Part shown: in pieces, positions 8,546-11,057 of the stretch
How positions within the stretch are numbered: position 1 is the first letter of the stretch
Layout: the number at the start of each line of letters is the position of its first letter
Assembly (NCBI GenBank): GCA_022563625.1
Contig: JADFNA010000022.1
Coordinates: 1-11,057 of the forward strand
Reading direction: 5' to 3'
Origin: Candidatus Zixiibacteriota bacterium
Lineage (GTDB): Bacteria; Zixibacteria; MSB-5A5; GN15; JACZUZ01
DNA: 11,057 nucleotides
Notes under the pieces: model-generated
What the model saw: only the letters and a program-made list of their open reading frames with translations
What the model was told of the DNA's origin: nothing
Database searches by the model: none
Made by a program: the position numbers and the translations under genes

Positions 8546-8575
8546 GCATGCTTACCCAGGGCGACCCCGGTACAC
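8546..8575 (+). repeat. 30-bp repeat, copy 1
   Basis: Begins GCATGCTTACCCAG and ends CGACCCCGGTACAC. It matches 9479-9508 at 28 of 30 positions (central GG against CC) in direct orientation, 933 bp apart. Flanking sequence is unrelated, so it is a discrete repeat of unknown role inside the element. Confidence 0.7.
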
Positions 8576-8644
8576 CCGGATCGGGAACTCCAAGCGATGC
8601 ATTGGAGAAGGGTCATGGGCCAATAGCATAGGCTTCAATAGACA

Positions 8645-8694
8645 AGCCAAAATACTAACTCTCAAACTGGATCAGAATTTGGGGGGCAGGTCAA
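8645..8694 (+). repeat. IS-end-like 50-bp repeat, copy 1
   Basis: Matches 10078-10127 at 46 of 50 positions in the same orientation. The core CTGGATCAGAATTTGG followed by a G-run and CAGGTCA resembles the right terminal repeats of IS3-family elements (ends in ..CAGGTCA, reverse TGACCTGCCCCC). No transposase gene or opposite end is present, so these would be solo ends left by decay. The family assignment is from memory of end sequences only. Confidence 0.5.
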
Positions 8695-8836
8695 CAAGTT
8701 TGGCTGCGTGAGAGGTCTAAATCTCTCTCCGATCATAATTTCAGCATTGCCAAGTGCTCTTTGGCGTCCTCTACCGTTTCCAACAACTACAACTTTATCC
8801 GTTACTAATGAGAACTCTTTATATCATCGATAACAT

Positions 8837-9301
8837 TCAATGGACGTGTCGAATCCCTCGACCGACCAAAACATAATTTACCGGGAATGCGGCGATGAAG
8901 CCAGCGACCAACGCCAACATCATCCCACCCCAAAACACCCAACTTGTTAGTCCAGCGTCCATGACACCGGGCGTGTATACTTCAATCAGCACTTCAGCAG
9001 TTTCCATCACTACGATGCTTAATCCCTCCGCAAGCAGGACCTGACGAAGAGCATCCCTCAGTTGAAAACGGGCTCTCAATAGTGGAATTAGTCCAAGCGC
9101 AAATCCAAATACAAATCCCAGACTTACGGCTAATATTATCGTCTGAACATTGGACCAGGCCAGCGCTGTCCCGATGATAACGCCGATGACTTCGCCGATG
9201 CCACAACCGAGCAGACAATGTGCGGTTGCGCTGGTCGCCAGCTTCACTTTTTCGCGCGTTGAAGGATTATTACGGTTGCCAGGTTTGTCTGCGGTTATCA
9301 T
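8837..9301 (-). CDS. DUF4396 family membrane protein
   Basis: 154 residues, four membrane helices (about 30-50, 53-76, 88-108, 120-148), after a polar N-terminus of about 25 residues. The first helix opens with the conserved TAHCLLGCGIGEVIG (H28, C29, C33, E37) and the last holds AAFPVNYVLVGRG, both hallmarks of DUF4396. Proteins of this family often occur near heavy-metal transport or resistance genes. The His/Cys motif suggests metal handling, but the function is not established. ATG 9301 has no clear ribosome binding site. The reading frame stays open upstream to a TGA near 9373 without another good start. A different frame from ATG 9371 (MNNKTAKQENRYHQH, stop at 9324) has a modest GGGA site, so a 5' frameshift is possible. 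It is one of two membrane-protein genes on this strand in the element; no metal transporter is present. Confidence 0.85.
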   Translation of the reverse strand: MITADKPGNRNNPSTREKVKLATSATAHCLLGCGIGEVIGVIIGTALAWSNVQTIILAVSLGFVFGFALGLIPLLRARFQLRDALRQVLLAEGLSIVVMETAEVLIEVYTPGVMDAGLTSWVFWGGMMLALVAGFIAAFPVNYVLVGRGIRHVH

Positions 9302-9478
9302 CGGGGTTATACCATTACCGGTACTAATGTTGGTGATAACGATTTTCTTGCTTTGCTGTTTTGTTATTCATGATTATTCATCCCTGTCGGAGTGATGCAA
9401 TTGATAAACATCATGACCAACTCTCATTACGCGTACCACTCGGCAAGTTACCACTGTCTTCGATATAGTCAAGCGAAT

Positions 9479-9508
9479 GCATGCTTACCCAGCCCGACCC
9501 CGGTACAC
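9479..9508 (+). repeat. 30-bp repeat, copy 2
   Basis: Direct repeat of 8546-8575 with two adjacent mismatches. It lies between the DUF4396 gene and the 115-aa gene, where there is no other recognisable feature. Confidence 0.7.
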
Positions 9509-9555
9509 GATGATATAGATATAATTAGCTTTTGTAATAATTGACAGTGTGCGTT

Positions 9556-9903
9556 TTAGGACACAGTGTCCTTACAAGGGACTGTCAAGACTGTTGCTGC
9601 GGCTGCGCCTCCTGCCAATATGGGCATAAGAGACGCCAGGAGAGCGGGATTCTTCAAGACCACCACGACACTTGCCAAAAGTAGTGCGGTCCCGATGATT
9701 ATTGCGGATTGCATTGCTTTCCTATGAACGCCTTCAGATTGAGGAATCAGGGCACAAGCTCCGATCAGCGTGACTGCCATAATGACTGATCCAACCAATG
9801 TAAGCCAGGAATTAGATAATTGAGAGGCTACGATCGTAGAAACAAGAACACCAATAGCAAGGAGCAAACTGGGAACTGCGCCATATTTGGTTATTCTATT
9901 CAT
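9556..9903 (-). CDS. Small four-helix membrane protein, unknown family
   Basis: 115 residues, almost entirely hydrophobic: helices about 9-28, 32-53, 65-83 and 86-107, joined by short polar loops (PQSEGVHRKAMQ in the middle). There is one cysteine in helix 2 (C50) and one near the C-terminus (C110), but no recognisable motif. The start ATG 9903 has an AAAGGGA ribosome binding site 7 nt upstream. It lies 27 bp downstream of a possible 41-aa ORF and about 250 bp upstream of the DUF4396 gene, all on the - strand, so they may form one transcript. I do not recognise the family. An inner-membrane location is clear; a role beside DUF4396 in ion or metal handling is only a guess from the neighbourhood. 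Confidence 0.75.
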   Translation of the reverse strand: MNRITKYGAVPSLLLAIGVLVSTIVASQLSNSWLTLVGSVIMAVTLIGACALIPQSEGVHRKAMQSAIIIGTALLLASVVVVLKNPALLASLMPILAGGAAAATVLTVPCKDTVS

Positions 9904-9930
9904 GATAGAATCCCTTTGCTGAGTGTGCGT

Positions 9931-10056
9931 TTAACTAGTTCTTAGGTAGGCCGACAGAGAATTAATGTTTGACTGCCGAATCACTACCGAATTCCGGCTA
10001 TTACTTCGGGATAATACGTTGTACGCACCAATTCTGGTTTTGTTGCTGCTACTCAT
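9931..10056 (-). CDS. Possible 41-aa peptide gene with strong ribosome binding site
   Basis: ATG 10056 to TAA 9931, starting MSSSNKTRIGAYNVL and ending LSAYLRTS. The product is rich in Ser, Asn and Arg, basic, and has no membrane segment, cysteine or signal peptide. Support is the ribosome binding site AAGGAGGAGG (10072-10063), 6 nt before the ATG, the strongest in the right half of the window, and its position 27 bp ahead of the 115-aa membrane protein gene on the same strand. The low-complexity composition could be chance. It might instead be a leader ORF. No family is recognised. Confidence 0.45.
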   Translation of the reverse strand: MSSSNKTRIGAYNVLSRSNSRNSVVIRQSNINSLSAYLRTS

Positions 10057-10062
10057 ACCTGT

Positions 10063-10072
10063 CCTCCTCCTT
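10063..10072 (-). promoter_or_regulatory. Shine-Dalgarno of the 41-aa ORF
   Basis: AAGGAGGAGG on the - strand, 6 nt before ATG 10056, directly next to the IS-end-like repeat at 10078-10127. Confidence 0.6.
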
Positions 10073-10077
10073 CAGCC

Positions 10078-10127
10078 AGCCAAGATACCAACTCTCATAC
10101 TGGATCAGAATTTGGGAGGCAGGTCAA
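10078..10127 (+). repeat. IS-end-like 50-bp repeat, copy 2
   Basis: 46 of 50 positions match 8645-8694, in the same orientation, ending GGAGGCAGGTCAA. The two copies sit about 400-500 bp and 100 bp inside the left and right direct repeats. Because both are right ends, they do not bound one intact insertion sequence. Confidence 0.5.
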
Positions 10128-10229
10128 AATAGATCTCTCAACAACGGAAAGAAGCGCTAGATTGACCTCCAAGAGAAAAGCCAATGAGCTTGTTCAACCC
10201 ATTGACTCACAGAACGATGACCAAATTTT

Positions 10230-10305
<76 letters not shown>

Positions 10306-10325
10306 ATCACATATGCAGACAATCA

Positions 10326-10342
10326 ACCGCCCTCTCGGCGGT
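10326..10342. repeat. Small hairpin between promoter and tRNA-Arg
   Basis: ACCGCC and GGCGGT around a 5-nt loop lie in the leader between the tRNA promoter and the mature tRNA 5' end. There is no T-run on either strand. It could be a processing signal or a weak end for the phosphatase transcript. Confidence 0.35.
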
Positions 10343-10351
10343 ATAGGGGAA

Positions 10352-10379
10352 AATATAGAATTTGATGGACTAAAGTCAA
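10352..10379 (-). promoter_or_regulatory. Sigma-70-like promoter of tRNA-Arg
   Basis: On the - strand, TTGACT (10379-10374) and TATATT (10357-10352) each match five of six consensus bases, 16 nt apart. Transcription would start near 10345, 40 nt before the mature tRNA. It lies in native DNA outside the inserted element. Confidence 0.6.
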
Positions 10380-10403
10380 CGATCCAGATGTCGGTCAATT
10401 CCG

Positions 10404-10415
10404 GACCTGCAGGTC
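10404..10415. repeat. 12-bp perfect palindrome GACCTGCAGGTC
   Basis: A loop-free palindrome, extendable to 18 bp with one G.U, in the gap between the phosphatase stop and the tRNA promoter. It could be a dimer binding site, but nothing else supports this. The same gap has a GC-only stretch (about 10448-10478, GCGCCCC twice) after the phosphatase stop, followed on the - strand by a loose T-rich patch. Confidence 0.3.
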
Positions 10416-10493
10416 TGGCTCTTGGGCCGGGATGGAACAAGAAACGACGCGCCCCGCGCGCCCCGCGCAGGCCGGCCGGCGATTTCGACAGTT

Positions 10494-11057
10494 TTACAGA
10501 TATTCTCCGAAGAGCATATACAACACCACCGTCAATCCCAAAAGAATCAGCAGCGTGAGCAGCATAAATCCACGTGAGTTCCCGGTTTCAGCGGCCGCCT
10601 GGGGCTTCTTCTCGGCCCCGGATTGCTCCTCTAACAGATCCCGGTTGCGGTTGGCCAGAGTTTCAAGCCATTCGTCTTCGCGCTCGACCGTCGCGGCGCT
10701 TTCCATCGGAATAGTTGCCGGCAACTTGGCCCGAAAACTCCCGAGTTCATCGACACTCTCGACTTTGATACAAACAACTGTCACATTGTCACTGCCGCCG
10801 CGGTCATTGGCCAGTTGAATCAAATTGTTGACAGATTTTTCCGGGTCGCCTTTGCAGTTATAGATCACTCGCTCGATTTCGGTGTCGGTTGAATAGCCGC
10901 ACAGGCCGTCCGAGCAGAGCATAAACAGATCACCCTCGTTGATTTCTTCCAGACGCACATCGACCTCCACCGTGTCTTTGACACCGAGCGCGCGCGTGAT
11001 AATGTTCTTGTTAACCAGGGCGCTGGCGGTTTCCTCACTGACACTGCCGGCCGCCTG
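10494..11057 (-). CDS. PP2C-type Ser/Thr protein phosphatase, C-terminal part, membrane-anchored
   Basis: The gene enters from beyond the right edge; 187 residues are visible. They hold the last third of a bacterial PP2C (PPM) domain: ITRALGV, then GDLFMLCSDGL (metal ligand D50 of the fragment), then NDRGGSDNVTVV (D90, N91), the classical metal-binding end motif. Such enzymes remove phosphate from Ser/Thr of proteins phosphorylated by Hanks-type kinases, using Mn/Mg. After the domain come a charged linker of about 60 residues and one C-terminal helix (163-183) ending in GEYL, so the catalytic domain should face the cytoplasm with the tail in the membrane. A GTG at 10970 is only an internal codon. 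It is a plausible partner for the Ser/Thr kinase at 1793-4819, although 5.7 kb separates them and the strands differ. Confidence 0.93.
   Translation of the reverse strand, partial: QAAGSVSEETASALVNKNIITRALGVKDTVEVDVRLEEINEGDLFMLCSDGLCGYSTDTEIERVIYNCKGDPEKSVNNLIQLANDRGGSDNVTVVCIKVESVDELGSFRAKLPATIPMESAATVEREDEWLETLANRNRDLLEEQSGAEKKPQAAAETGNSRGFMLLTLLILLGLTVVLYMLFGEYL

Larger units (their letters stand above)
8224..8836. other. Non-coding left part of the inserted element
   Basis: About 610 bp without a convincing gene. It contains the outward promoter (8290-8318), a nested palindrome (8447-8514), the first copy of the 30-bp repeat (8546-8575) and the first IS-end-like 50-bp repeat (8645-8694). 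On the - strand a frame through 8830-8670 reads VVVVGNGRGR but has no start or ribosome binding site and ends inside the IS-end repeat. It could be decayed gene debris. Confidence 0.45.

Noticed and set aside
8670..8830. - strand frame with VVVVGNGRGR resembling a nucleotide-binding strand
   Set aside because: It has no start codon with a ribosome binding site and ends in the IS-like repeat. It is too short to assign to a family.
9559..9571. 13-bp near-palindrome GGACACAGTGTCC at the end of the 115-aa gene
   Set aside because: It is inside the coding end of the gene with no T-run, so it is not a terminator. A single short palindrome is weak evidence for a binding site.
9922..9933. AGTGTGCGTTTA repeated at 9546-9558 and 9922-9933, flanking the 115-aa gene
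   Set aside because: An 11-12 base match in a 2-kb AT-rich element can be chance, and the longer context does not match.

Overview
The window looks like a moderately GC-rich genome of an uncultured or little-studied Gram-negative-type bacterium. The signs are many signalling proteins (histidine kinase, Ser/Thr kinase with TPRs, PP2C phosphatase), an HlyD-like adaptor domain, and frequent non-ATG starts. The lineage cannot be fixed from sequence alone. A candidate phylum of the FCB/Zixibacteria kind would fit, but that is a guess.

Left third (1-4819, + strand): a GAF-PAS histidine kinase, cut by the window edge, overlaps the start of a Ser/Thr protein kinase with a long TPR tail. The overlap suggests translational coupling and a shared signalling job. 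Middle (4850-7660, - strand): a large PqqD-like / M50 metalloprotease / HlyD fusion protein is followed by a structured intergenic leader, a very small gene (28 codons) with a near-perfect Shine-Dalgarno, and a textbook intrinsic terminator. This pair is the best candidate here for an undescribed system: a modified or secreted small peptide with its membrane processing/export protein.

Right part (8148-10305): two perfect 74-bp direct repeats, each spanning nearly all of a tRNA-Arg(ACG) gene on the - strand, bracket about 2.0 kb of visibly AT-richer DNA. This looks like an element inserted at the tRNA. The right copy has a full acceptor stem and a good promoter. The left copy has lost pairing at its first two acceptor positions but keeps the T-run behind it. 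Cargo on the - strand is a DUF4396 membrane protein, a second small four-helix membrane protein, and a possible 41-aa peptide gene with a strong ribosome binding site. The element also holds two IS-end-like 50-bp repeats, a repeated 30-bp motif and a nested palindrome. No integrase or transposase gene is visible. Right edge (10494-11057, - strand): the C-terminal part of a PP2C-type Ser/Thr phosphatase with a C-terminal membrane anchor, a plausible counterpart of the Ser/Thr kinase on the left.
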